This document shows positions 46,101 to 56,678 of a stretch of DNA of 64,000 nt, piece by piece; within the stretch, counting starts at the first letter, position 1, and every line of letters starts with the position of its first letter. Made by a program: the position numbers and the translations under genes. The stretch comes from Reticulitermes speratus (lineage: Eukaryota; Arthropoda; Insecta; Blattodea; Rhinotermitidae), in the NCBI GenBank assembly GCA_021186555.1, contig JAJKFL010000006.1, forward strand, positions 468,501 through 532,500, read 5' to 3'. A model generated the notes under the pieces. It had not been told where the DNA came from. It did no database searches and was given only the letters and a program-made list of their open reading frames with translations.

Positions 46101-49100
46101 TTTGCTCTCAATTACATGTCATGATCTGTGCTCTGATAAATTGCAGTAGAACCTCGGTTATCCGAACTTTCCTTAACTGAAACTCGGGTTAACCGAAACG
46201 CCTGTCAGGCGCTGCAATTCCCAGAACTGCCTGCCGCGAGACACCTCTGAGCCTCTCCCCGTCAGTTTGTTGTGAAAAGGTGACGTGTGCGGACGAGTGG
46301 CAAATTGACATGTGTGCTTCTTACAGTGCAGTTTTAACGTTTCGTTTAACAGTGATTCCAAACAATATTGGCTGAATGAAAACGTGTTGTAATAACAACT
46401 GAACAGAAATTGAAGGCTGTGATATGAATTAAAAATGGCGAGATCTTGCGAAATGTCGCGGCGGATTTCGGTGTTGGCATATCAACGGTTTCAGTTGGGT
46501 AAAATCGAAACTCGAAGAACATTCATCTAAAATGCTGAATGGAGGGGCACTGCAGCCAAAAAATGTTGTGAAAAAAAGTTCAAACTAAAATATCAGATTA
46601 TTTTCGTAGAAATTTGTAGTGTTGTATTGTATCTGTAGATATCGTACACTTTGTAGTGTTGTATTGTATCTGTAGATATCATACACTTTCTTGTGCCATA
46701 AATTCTGTTAACATAAGACGTGTTTCTGAATTAATGTTATTTTATTGCACCTTATCACGTCAAACCGAATTCTGCGAAATACTGCTTATCCGAAATCGGG
46801 TCCGCCCTCTTTATTTCGGATAATCGAGGTTGTGCTGTATCTACCTTGAGCTATGCCCTAAAATGTCAGTCAGGAGACATGAAAGGAAGAGGGCACTTAC
46901 AACAGGTACATGTATTTGGTAGGATATTGTTAAAATTGATCTGGGAAAAAAAAACGGTGTGAAGATGAGGATTGGAATACACTGACTAATGATAGGAACT
47001 ACTGGTTTTCTGCAGTCCCTTCAGGCAAATGCAGGGATAGGCCATGACTGCTTATTTCCACATCCTTGCCCATTCATTACCTTTCTAAGTGCAGGCTGTA
47101 CAATGACGTCTCTGTAGTAGTCATCTGGCTTCATGCTCTGCATACTCTCATATAATATGCTTATCTTCTTCATGTTATCCCAGCCAGATGGACTGCAACA
47201 GACAATAAATTAGTTAACATGATACAGTAATTCCTGAATAAAATTTGCAGTTTTGAATACCAATGAGTTCCAAGCATAACTCATAAAGCTTACTTTCATC
47301 ATTGTCATCATCATCAGCAGCATATTGTACTGTATGGCATCTTGCAGGAATCCTGGATTTTCTTTGTTACAGTACGTAAGGAACTCTCAATACATCTGAA
47401 GAGTTACTAGTAAGCTTAAGCTAATATCAGTACATCAAGTTTGTTCGAAAGTACCAATTTGTTACACTGGAACCCTAAAATATAACAATAGATAATATCT
47501 CAAAAGGGCTAGTTTGCAAATACTCCACTCCTTGAACATTACTGCCATTTGGGTTTGGATGTCAGGGAGTCTGGCAGATAGCTACCAACCTTTCAGAGAA
47601 ACCTGCTGTTTTGACAAATACCCTAAAGATGGAAGAAGCCGTTTACTCAGCCATGTCTGTACCTATATAGCAAACTACATGATGTCAAAGGCTGCTGAGA
47701 TGTGATACTTGTCATTGGATAAGAAGTTCCCAATGTTGCATCCTTCAAAACTTTAACATCTTCAGCAGCACCACTGTAAGAACCTCGAATCTTACATGGC
47801 CACATTCCAGAATACAGTCACTGCCAATATAACTTCAATATTACACTCCATGCTCCATTACTTACATCAAAACTGCGTCCTTCTCAACCACAAGTGCAGG
47901 AGTTCGAAAGGGAAAGCCATAAATACGGTATGTCAGGTATTTGTACAGTAGATCACAGTTCTTATCTTCTTTAGCTGATGTATAGAACAACGCTGCTCCA
48001 TACTGAAGGCAGAACCGGCGAACCCACTGTTGCATGAAGTCGAAATGTTCGTCACGATAGTCGTAATCCTTCTCTAGTGTCAACATATAATCCGTCTGCA
48101 AAAACAATTTCTTTCCAATAGCAACTTTCAACTCCAACTGCCACACTAATATAATAACCTTTCACTTCACATAAATTTCTTCATGTTAATACATTCACTG
48201 CCGGGCATTTAAATCCCCGACGGTGTTAAATTGCCAGCGATTTTCTGAATGTTAAACAACTAGTGCGTCATCTTATAAATTATAAAATATAATTATATAT
48301 AAAATTATATATTTTTTCCAGTTGTCAGCTAGGGATTAATAAATATGTAAAATGGTTTCCTGACAGAAATTATTGTGTGTGTGGCCTATTGAAGGCAAAA
48401 GAGCAGAGTAAACTTTAGATCGACTAAAGTCGCCGCTGGCAAATTAAAACGTAAATACTTAAATCGACCATGGTCGACTTTGGCAGTGAATGTGTTAAAT
48501 GTTGACTCAAAAACCAACCCTAAAGAATTCTGACAGTGACACTACAATTAGTATTGCTGGATTTCTGAACTAATGTCAGTCATGTCAGTATTACAAATTG
48601 AACAAAACTTGAGATTTGAGGTTTCCATAGCGGTTCTATGGAGGATTCAGGTCTTCTGAGATGTGACGCTGTGTCACAGGGTTCGTGTTCCCGTAACTTT
48701 GAAGGAGCAGAGTGTCCTTGGAGATGAAGGCATTACGTTCCTTCAAGATGTTAAAAACACTAACCTGGTGGCACAGTCACATCTCAGAAGACCAGAATGT
48801 TCAGAAGCTTGTCTGCTTCTGCTCTTCGGGAAGGCGGAGACTATATATATATGGGCAGTACCCAGTAAGTAGGTTCCTGTAGGCCAAGCTAATCTCAATC
48901 ACTAGACCAGTGATCCAAGAGATCTTGTTTACAAAACTGTTCAGTTTGTACCGCTAAAATGGTGGAACAAGTTCAGTTATTTGGCAATACTAAATGGGTT
49001 AAAAGATTCATATATATACAAATTACTTCAAACGATGTCCCTTTACCTTTGTAACAACTACAACCACATCTAATCCTAGATTCCGTGTAAGTACACCATC

Positions 49101-52100
49101 CCCTAGAGGCAGAACATCTCCTCCACCTTCTTCATCTAGATTTCGAGACGTCCTCCTCATTGGTGACCCTTGTTCTAATTCATCTCCAGGTTCCACATAA
49201 TCTTGCCATTTCTTTACATCTAGAAATTTAGCATATGCAACATTATTAATGTTTGTTACTTTTGCAATTAGCCAGTCTCTATTATCCCTATTGGTTTAGG
49301 CATACTGAGAGCATGTAAGGACAATAAAGATGGCACCATGAACAAGACGCACAGAAGAAAAGCATGGATTAAAAAATCAATCCGTTTTAGCAACAACCCC
49401 AAGAACAGAATACTTACATTTGTGCCTGGCATCTTGTAAGTCATCTACATCAATTTTCAACCTGTCAATGTGGTCTTGCAACACGGTAGCCCATGTCTGC
49501 AACTGATCTAAAACACCCCATGGTGTTGTCATGGCAACTACAAACATAACAAGTGTGTGTGGAAAACTCTCCTCTGACAGTGCAAATCGCAACAGATGTG
49601 CATGAGAGGGATCACCATCCAAGATCCAGACACTGAGTCGAGTGTGATCTGAAAGAAACAAAAACTATATTAATGCCTTGCGTGTACTTTTCCTATAGCA
49701 TGTCAACCAGCAAGCTAACTAACTAACCAACTCCATGGAGCAGAGTCCTTCTTGAGAAGCTAACAGGTCCTCGGCTAGTCAAGAAATTCCCTGCGTTTTA
49801 TGGAACCCGAAGGTTCATTACCGCACTCACAACAGCCCGCCACCTGTCCCTATCCTGAGCCATATCAATCCAGTCCATGCCCCCCATCCCACCTCTTGAA
49901 GATCCATTTTAATATTATCCTCCCATCTACGCCTGGGTCTTCCAAGTGATGTCCTTCCCTCAGGTCTCCCCACCAAAATCCTGTACGCACTTCTCTCCTC
50001 GCCTATACGTGCTACATGCCCCGCCCACCTCATTCTTCTTGATTTGATCACCCGAATAATATTTGGTGATGAGTACAGATCATTAAGTTCCTCGTTATGT
50101 AGTCTTCTCCACTCCCCTGTTACCCCGTCCCTCTTAGGCCCAAATATCCCCCCTCAGCACCCTATTCTCGAACACCCTCAGCCTATGTTCCTCCCTCAGT
50201 GTGACAGACCAAGTCTCACACCCATACAAAACAACAGGCAAAATTACAGTTCTGTATATCTTAATCTTTGTATTTTTGGACAGCAAACTGGAAGACAGAA
50301 AATCCTGCACCGAAAGATAACAAGCATTCCCAGACTTCAATCTACGTCAGCCAGCAAGCACATTATTTTTGCTTGCATCTAAACAGGTTAGGGAAGTTGC
50401 AAAATTTAGTAGAAAAAAATACCTCTCTTTAAGAAAATTACCTGAGCTACCAAAGCTGACAACAATTCATGCATTCAGCTAGTAGATGGCAGACACACAT
50501 ACTTAGTGACAGTTGGTGATAAATTCAAAGACTGGAATAAGAATGACAAATGACAGCATATCAAAACCTGTTAAGTCAGAGGCAACACAACAAATTACTG
50601 CAAGAGATTAACGTTCATCATCTAAGACTACGGTAGTTAAATCAATAACATCAACCAAATCACACAAAAAATTAAAGTCACGAAATTAAACCCACAGTTC
50701 AGCCACCATTACATACAAGCACAATAAAAATGACAGCCACATCCAAAATTCTACATTTGTGTACAAACATCTCACTCCAGAATAGACACAGATCAGATCA
50801 AACACAGCCTTTCACCAAGTAAGCAACTCTTCATATAGACCCATGACTTTTGGATGTTATACCATGTCGCTGTGTAAGTAATGCCTGACGATTCAAAGGT
50901 TCATACTGCCTTCGTGTCAAGCAGTCATTCTCCTTGGACTGCTTCGCCCTGAAATTAAAGGCACTACAATCCTTCGAAACGTCCAGAGTCACTCACCCAG
51001 GGACGCAGAATCACATCCCAAAATACTTAAAACATCGGCAACGCCACAGTGAGAATCTAAAATCTCGCAACTCTTCCTACTTTCAAATAACTTACCATCT
51101 CTGTATTCATCTCGAACATCTATGTAAGCATACTCCAAACCAGACCCTTTCTTTGGATCTTCTACACCCTGAAGTTTGGCTATTAAAGTTGTCTTTCCGG
51201 ACTCATTATCACCTAAAACACATTAAATAAATACAGTAGAACCCACATGCAAGATCTGTCTGGGGGACAGGTTTTTTATACTTTAAATTCAGAAAAATCT
51301 TAAATGGGGGTTGTGTTCAAATCAACCAGAAAATTACTACTGTGGTTACAGAAACATTATATTCGCTCTAAATTTAAACATAATGATGTTTACCTTCAAT
51401 CCATCTAACATTTGTATTTTTATTTTTATTTTATGGGACATGAAGAAAAAAACTGCAAAAATAAAACAGAATTAGGGTTTCACTGCACGAGACATTCTAC
51501 GTGTCCATTCTTCTGTCAGCATGGTGTATTATGACCAATCCTAGGGTAGCTTATATCCATGATTCATAATCAACTGACGACAGTGTTCAGTTACAAATGT
51601 TATTATGTGTAAATGACTATCGTTAAGGGCTTTTCAACCAATCACACACACACACGTACTAACTCCTGAGAACTGACAGCACATTGCCGTGGCAGTTCAC
51701 AGTCAATTCTGACATCAACCCTTCTCTTCCATGGCATTATTTACACAACCCAAACTGCAAAGCTGTAAACACAAACCCAAAACTGAGGATCCAAAATGGT
51801 GTAGGGACCAAATTTTTGTGTCTCAACTGTAGTGAAAGCCTAAAATCAAGAAACCTTACATCAAGAAAAATTATACATTGTTATTTAGGGTTCTGGCCAG
51901 GACCACAAAACATAAAACCGAAAATCTGAAAAATCTTAAAATTAAAAACCTCATTTAGGATTCTACTGTATTAAACATTCAAACTGCACTTCAGTAAAAC
52001 ACCTGGTCACTACTTTGAAAACGTTCATATTCACTGTGCACAAATTTACAATAACATTAATACACGACCATCTGTGTAAACTAGAGGACTATATTTAAAC

Positions 52101-55100
52101 TTTCTGTACTTGTTTACAATGTTGTTTCTGACTGGCCAAAACATGTCACAAATAACATCGTAAAGGAAGGTTAGAGGTTATCACAGTGGCGTGGTTAAGC
52201 ATTCCCATTCTCCTGGCATACAACGTGTCACTAGGTAATCCATTCCTGACATTCTGAAGGAACATACTGCCTTCATCTTCATGGGCCTGGAGATCCAAAA
52301 AGAAATACACTACATTCCTTCAAAACACTGGGAATCGATTATCCAGTAACGGAGTGTCATGTCCCACAGGAAGAGAATCCTCATATAAAGCAACATTTAC
52401 TTCTGTCCTCTAGTGTACCAAGATGGCATTTTATGAATCATCACTTTGGGTACCAGTTTAACGGTAATATGAACATACACACTGTAGAACGTAACAGTGC
52501 CTGCCTGGGCACAGCACAGACTGTACTTCATACACCTATCATCGAACAGAAATGGCAAAGTATTATTTCAATCAGGTTGTTCTAGACTGTACACAACACT
52601 AACCCTAAGCAACAACAATAAAATCACCTGAGGTAGCATTTCTGAGCCTCTTCCAGTTGACATACCCCTCGGTCTGCAAAGTACCATGCCAATAATTACC
52701 TGTTTCAGTGCCAACTTAACTTAATTCTAATCACAAAATACATGCTACCATGCATCATGAACAAGACACATTCCAAGCGAAGGTCAGGTCGGCCCTGTCC
52801 ACACCACAAAGGCATATACAGGGAGTACATTCTTTACCTCAGCACTAGATGGAGGTATCATGTGCATGCCCCACCTCCTTTACACCCCAGGGATAGAACC
52901 TACAGTGTCCATTGAACAGGAGGCTTGTTGGGACCCAGAGACAATCCAGACATTTCGGGGAAGATCAGGATCTCCTGCCACGTCCAGAATTGAACCCTGG
53001 ATTATCCAGACCATACTCCAGCCACTGAGTCAACTATGAACCCTGGATCATCCAGACCATACTCCAGCCACTGAGTCAACTATGAACCCTGGATCATCTA
53101 GACCATACTCCAGCCACTGAGTCAACTATGAACCCTGGATCATCCAGACCATACTCCAGCCACTGAGTCAACTATGAACCCTGGACCATCCAGACCATAC
53201 TCCAGCCACTGAGTCAACTATGAACTCTGGATCATCCAGACCATACTCCAGCCACTGAGTCAACTATGAACCCTGGATCATCCAGACCATACTCCAGCCA
53301 CTGAGTCAACTATGAACCCTGGATCATCTAGACCATATTCCAGCCACTGAGTCAACTATGAACCCTGGATCATCCAGACCATACTCCAGCCACTGAGTCA
53401 ACTATGAACCCTGGATCATCCAGACCATACTCCAGCCACTGAGTCAACTATGAACCCTGGATCATCCAGACCATACTCCAGCCACTGAGTCAACTATGAA
53501 CCCTGGATCATCTAGACCATATTCCAGCCACTGAGTCAACTACGAACCCTGGATCATCCAGACCATACTCCAGCCACTGAGTCAACTATGAACCCTGGAT
53601 CATCCAGACCATACTCCAGTCACTGAGTCAACTATGAACCCTGGATCATCTAGACCATAATTCAGCCACTGAGTCAACTATGAACCCTGGATCATCCAGA
53701 CCATACTCCAGCCACTGAGTCAACTATGAACTCTGGATCATCCAGACCATACTCCAGCCACTGAGTCAACGATGAACCCTGGATCATCTAGACCATATTC
53801 GAGCCACTGAGTCAACTATGAACCCTAGATCATCTAGACCATACTCCAGCCACTGAGTCAACTATGAACCCTGGATCATCCAGACCATACTCCAGCCACT
53901 GAGTCAACTATGCTATCCCAGCCACCACATGTTTCAACCACTGTGTTTAGCCACTCTATCCAGCAGCAGAACTTTACACTGATAATGAAGTCATTTCACT
54001 TTAGGAAATTACGTTCATTTCAACAGGTCTGAGATTACAAGACGACTCAACTTCAATTATGGTTACGTATCAGATTGAATGTGCCTTTATGATGTTCTGT
54101 GCCCCTTCTCCCCAGAGTAAAAGGGAAAGCAAGACTCACCTAAGACTACCACAGACTTATATGATGGCAACTTTGTATTCCCTCTTGTCTGAACTTCTCC
54201 TAATATAGCTGACCTGAAAGAAAAGTTATTCACGAGGTTTCAAAATACAATATCCCAACAATTTCTTACAAATGATAACAGTATGTTCTAATACCATACA
54301 AAACGACATACATGATACACTAACACAGTGATGTTTACATTTAAAGCACAGTGACAATATTTGACTGATCACGGGAATCATGACATATTACACCGGAAAC
54401 AATTTTTATTGAATTCAAGGTACAGCTGGGCACTACAATTCATATTAGGTCTTAGTCACCATACTAAAAGTGCCGTCATCTGCAGCGTAAACTGCAGCAT
54501 TGTCTTGCTAAGAGACAGCATTTTTTCTCTCACAATTGGACAGGTGACCAAATTACAGTAGAACCTCGGTTATCCGAACTTCACTTAACTGAAACTCGGG
54601 TTAACTGAACTGCCTGTCAGGCGCTGCGATTCCCAGAACTGCCTGCCACGAGACACCTCTGAGCCTCTCCCCGTCAGTTTGTCATGAAAAGTTGAAGGGT
54701 GCGGACAAGTGGCAAATTGACGTGTGCGCGCTTCTGACAGTGTAGTTTTAAAATTTCATTTAACAGTGATTCCAAACAATGTCGGCTAAAAGAAAACGTG
54801 TTGTAATAACAACTGAACAGAAACAGGAGGCTGTGAGACGAATTAAAAATGGCAAGATCTTGCGAAACGTCGCGGCGGATTTCGGTGTTGGCATATCAAC
54901 GGTTTGAGATTGGGTAAAACAGAAATCGAAACTCGAAGAACATTCGTCTAAAATGCCAAATGGAGGGACATTGCAGCCAAAAAACGTTGTGAAAAAAAAG
55001 TTCGAACTAAACTATCAGATTTGTTTCGTAGAAATTTGTAGTGTTGTATTGTATCTGTAAATATCATACACTTTCTTGTGCCATAAATTTTATTAACATA

Positions 55101-56678
55101 AGACGTGTTTCTGAATTAATGTTATTTTATTGCACCTTATCATGTCAAACCGAATTATCCAAAATATTGCTTATCCGAAATCGGGTCCGCCCCCTTTATT
55201 TTGGATAATCGAGGTTCTACTGTACACTGTCAGAATATGTGGTACATAAAGGTGAGAATTTATAATCTCACAAAAATGGGGCCAACAATCCCAGTTGCAC
55301 TGATAGCACATCACACAAGGTACTTAATAACATGTAATGGCATTCACAGGTTAACATAGGATTTCATGCAAACTAATACCCATTTCCTAAGAGGGATGTA
55401 TCCACGGAGGTGAGAGCAAGCTTTGTAACTAGACAGAACAAGTGTGGGGTCAACTTCTCCAGTATACACCCCCTGAAACCACCGCCTCAAAATTCAGGTT
55501 TGCTTCACAATTTGTGTCACAGAATTCAAGAAAACACATCTGTCTTACATAGATGCAAGTACAGAAGTTCTGTTGTATTTCATAGTGATGATGCAGACAC
55601 ACCCATTTGCTGTGCGAGTCACACAAAACGTTCTCATGGAAATGTCTCCAATCTAGCACCAAGTTCATCTACCTGTACCTTAGCATGTCTTCTATGTTCT
55701 CTGTCTAAAACGGAATCTGTCACCCAAAACCTTTTCATGTATATATATATATATATATATATATTGTTTTCCCTTGTAAAAATGGCACATCCTGAAAGCA
55801 GTGTCTAAATTTATGAAGATACATCCTGTAGAAATTGTATCTAGCATATGTTCCATACACAAATCAGCATAGCAAATGCAGGTGAGTCACAGGGACCTCA
55901 CAATCTGTCCAACAAGCACTGTGGGAACGAACTGGTGAGTAGGTTTGGTGTATAACATAACCTAATGGGAGGTGACCAGAAAATGGGGTCATTTAAAATA
56001 ACAGCACTGTAGGTATAAGCTCTGGCAACTGGTGCAGAATATATACCCACATAAATTTCGTAGTTATAAGAGTGTATCAGTATTACATAATATACAGAAC
56101 CTAATAGTAATAAAAAAATAATAATAATATAAAACTAGTTAATAACCAGTGGGCATGGCACATTTATTCTGAACAAGGCTGCAACTTGGATTTATTTATG
56201 AATATTGGTACTAGATATTGTGTTCATACGTGACAATCCCTGTACCCTTGGCTTTTTGCTGTAAACGATCTACGAAATCTGAATAAATTTAATTATTTTC
56301 TATTCTAACATATAAAATCAATATGGCACCGGGCACTGTACCAATAAAACTCGTGTATCAACTGAAACTGACATACATATGACGTCATTACGTGATACTA
56401 GTTATGTTAAACAATTTTAGTTCATTATATGGAATACAAACAAAGAATATTCGTGCTAAATTGTCTAAGATGGGGTCCATATCAAGACAACCGTGAGAAA
56501 GTTCACGCCATTGACAGTCTTCTCTTCGCCATAAGGTAACAACTACAGAAAGAGTTTGGTGGTACTCTGAATTCTATTCAGCTTATTACACATACCATAA
56601 ATTTTCTTTATTATCGCCCTCAGTCTTCTTTTTCGATGAAAACCCTTCCACCTCCACATTTCCACCAACCAGCGCCAT
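43106..56678 (-). CDS. Dlic: Cytoplasmic dynein light intermediate chain
   Basis: Light intermediate chain of cytoplasmic dynein 1, linking the motor to cargo adaptors. Ten minus-strand exons: 56678-56596, 54213-54140, 51212-51096, 49648-49418, 49219-49047, 48095-47866, 47192-47081, 45374-45174, 44698-44584, 43242-43106. All are GT-AG and phases total 491 codons (490 aa; human paralogs 492 and 523). Start [18 protein letters not shown]. The Walker A-like P-loop [10 protein letters not shown] is at about residues 53-62, [17 protein letters not shown] near 99, then [47 protein letters not shown] and [17 protein letters not shown]. After a Ser/Pro-rich linker comes [16 protein letters not shown] (about 421-436), the adaptor-binding C-terminal helix with its paired Phe. 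Introns are loaded with repeats. Confidence 0.97.
43683..43800. mobile_element. Half-copy, GAAACGT family
   Basis: gatgttgtacaaaatctttt, gggtttttaccgggcgtcg and accaacgtttcgggactac, then tgtctgtcccatcctcaagg: one arm of the element at 25085-25270. Just after the terminal exon of the intron 9 region of Dlic. Confidence 0.8.
44095..44375. mobile_element. Unexpanded inverted pair of the 95-bp family
   Basis: Left arm ctttctggaccttgtccaac ... aaaatggatctgcttcc ... cctactctgttgggtcc. Right arm ggacccagtaggtgtcccc ... gaagcagatccagtttcc ... gacaaggtccagaaacc. It has the same inverted arrangement as 20079-22396 but a single unit per arm. In Dlic intron 9. Confidence 0.9.
44765..44930. mobile_element. 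Fold-back element in Dlic intron 9/8 area
   Basis: tttgaggttctcacagcggt ... cttctcagatgtgatgctg and the inverse 'cacggcacatcccagaagac'; imperfect palindrome in Dlic intron 8. Confidence 0.7.
45482..45964. mobile_element. 483-bp near-perfect palindrome
   Basis: Left arm 45482-45715, 15-nt centre (acgtattgcgggctg), right arm 45731-45964, differing at only a handful of positions. It contains ctgaggatggggac ... gtccccgaaacgttg on the right arm and the inverse on the left. In Dlic intron 7. The 125-bp element at 28402-28526 shares both ends. Confidence 0.95.
46144..46837 (+). mobile_element. Tigger/pogo-like element, truncated transposase
   Basis: Terminal repeats cagtagaacctcggttatcc / ggataatcgaggttgtgctg. 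The interior contains a decayed start of a transposase (the position matching the ATG of the copy at 54779 is changed), with the sense remnants of the helix-turn-helix segment. It also has a local duplication of 'tgtagtgttgtattgtatc' at 46616-46672. In Dlic intron 7. Confidence 0.88.
47690..47805. mobile_element. Fold-back element part, Dlic intron 6
   Basis: 'gctgctgagatgtgatactt...gttcccaatgttgcatcc' followed by 'cagcaccactgtaagaacctcgaatcttac'. Incomplete copy of the fold-back family, ending about 60 bp before exon 6 in plus coordinates. Confidence 0.6.
48186..48498. mobile_element. TTAA-flanked MITE, second copy
   Basis: ttaatacattcactgccggg ... tttggcagtgaatgtgttaa; clearly homologous over its length to 37660-37972 with small indels. 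It lies in Dlic intron 5, starting about 90 bp upstream of exon 6 on the transcribed strand side. Confidence 0.88.
48610..48800. mobile_element. Fold-back element, Dlic intron 5
   Basis: tttgaggtttccatagcggt ... cttctgagatgtgacgctgtg and the inverse 'cacagtcacatctcagaag'. Palindrome with the diverged centre gtaactttgaaggag. Confidence 0.7.
49716..50346 (-). mobile_element. Non-LTR retrotransposon, RT C-terminal end
   Basis: On the minus strand it encodes the end of a reverse transcriptase and its post-RT region: [41 protein letters not shown], then [20 protein letters not shown] and [19 protein letters not shown]. The frame is broken, so it is a dead copy. A (CTAA)n tract at the left (plus) is the 3' tail. 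The flanking tcarccagcaagc at 49703-49715 and 50347-50359 is a target-site duplication differing at one base. 5'-truncated insertion in Dlic intron 3. An RTE-like family is the best guess. Confidence 0.88.
50850..51070. mobile_element. Fold-back element, Dlic intron 3
   Basis: 'tggatgttataccatgtcgc...cgattcaaaggttcatactgcc' and the inverse 'ctacaatccttcgaaacgtc...acgcagaatcacatcccaaaatac', ending gtgagaatctaaaatctcgc. It ends about 25 bp from the donor of exon 3. Confidence 0.7.
52165..52390. mobile_element. Fold-back element, Dlic intron 2
   Basis: gaggttatcacagtggcgtg ... ctcctggcatacaacgtgtc ... ttctgaaggaacatactgcc and the inverse 'cattccttcaaaacactgg...ggagtgtcatgtcccacagg'. Confidence 0.7.
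52780..53035 (-). mobile_element. Diverged tRNA-derived SINE
   Basis: Minus-strand copy. The tail-side text is on the left (gtcaggtcggccctgtccac, tttacctcagcactagatgg), and the tRNA-like head at the right reads, on the minus strand, tagttgactcagtggctgg (A box) and atccagggttcaattctgg (B box). Its head runs directly into the 46-bp array. Confidence 0.8.
52990..53910. repeat. 46-bp array built from a SINE head
   Basis: About 20 units of aaccctggatcatccagacc, atactccagccactgagtca and actatg. Read on the minus strand, each unit is the A box through the start of the B box of the adjacent SINE (52780-53035). Variants tctagaccatattcc recur every few units, showing multi-unit duplication. In Dlic intron 2. 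Confidence 0.95.
54556..55222 (+). mobile_element. Tigger/pogo-like element with transposase stub
   Basis: Terminal inverted repeats cagtagaacctcggttatcc / ggataatcgaggttctactg with TA on both sides (54554-54555, 55223-55224). At 54779-54907 a 42-codon frame ([18 protein letters not shown] ... DFGVGISTV, then TGA) corresponds to the N-terminal helix-turn-helix of CENP-B/jerky/Tigger-type transposases. The sense text continues after the stop ([15 protein letters not shown]) and is then lost by deletion. Non-autonomous; in Dlic intron 1... upstream of exon 2 in transcript terms. Confidence 0.9.
55225..56595. other. Rest of Dlic intron 1
   Basis: No nested gene recognised. A (TA)n microsatellite lies at 55739-55765; the rest is AT-rich unique sequence. 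Confidence 0.5.
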
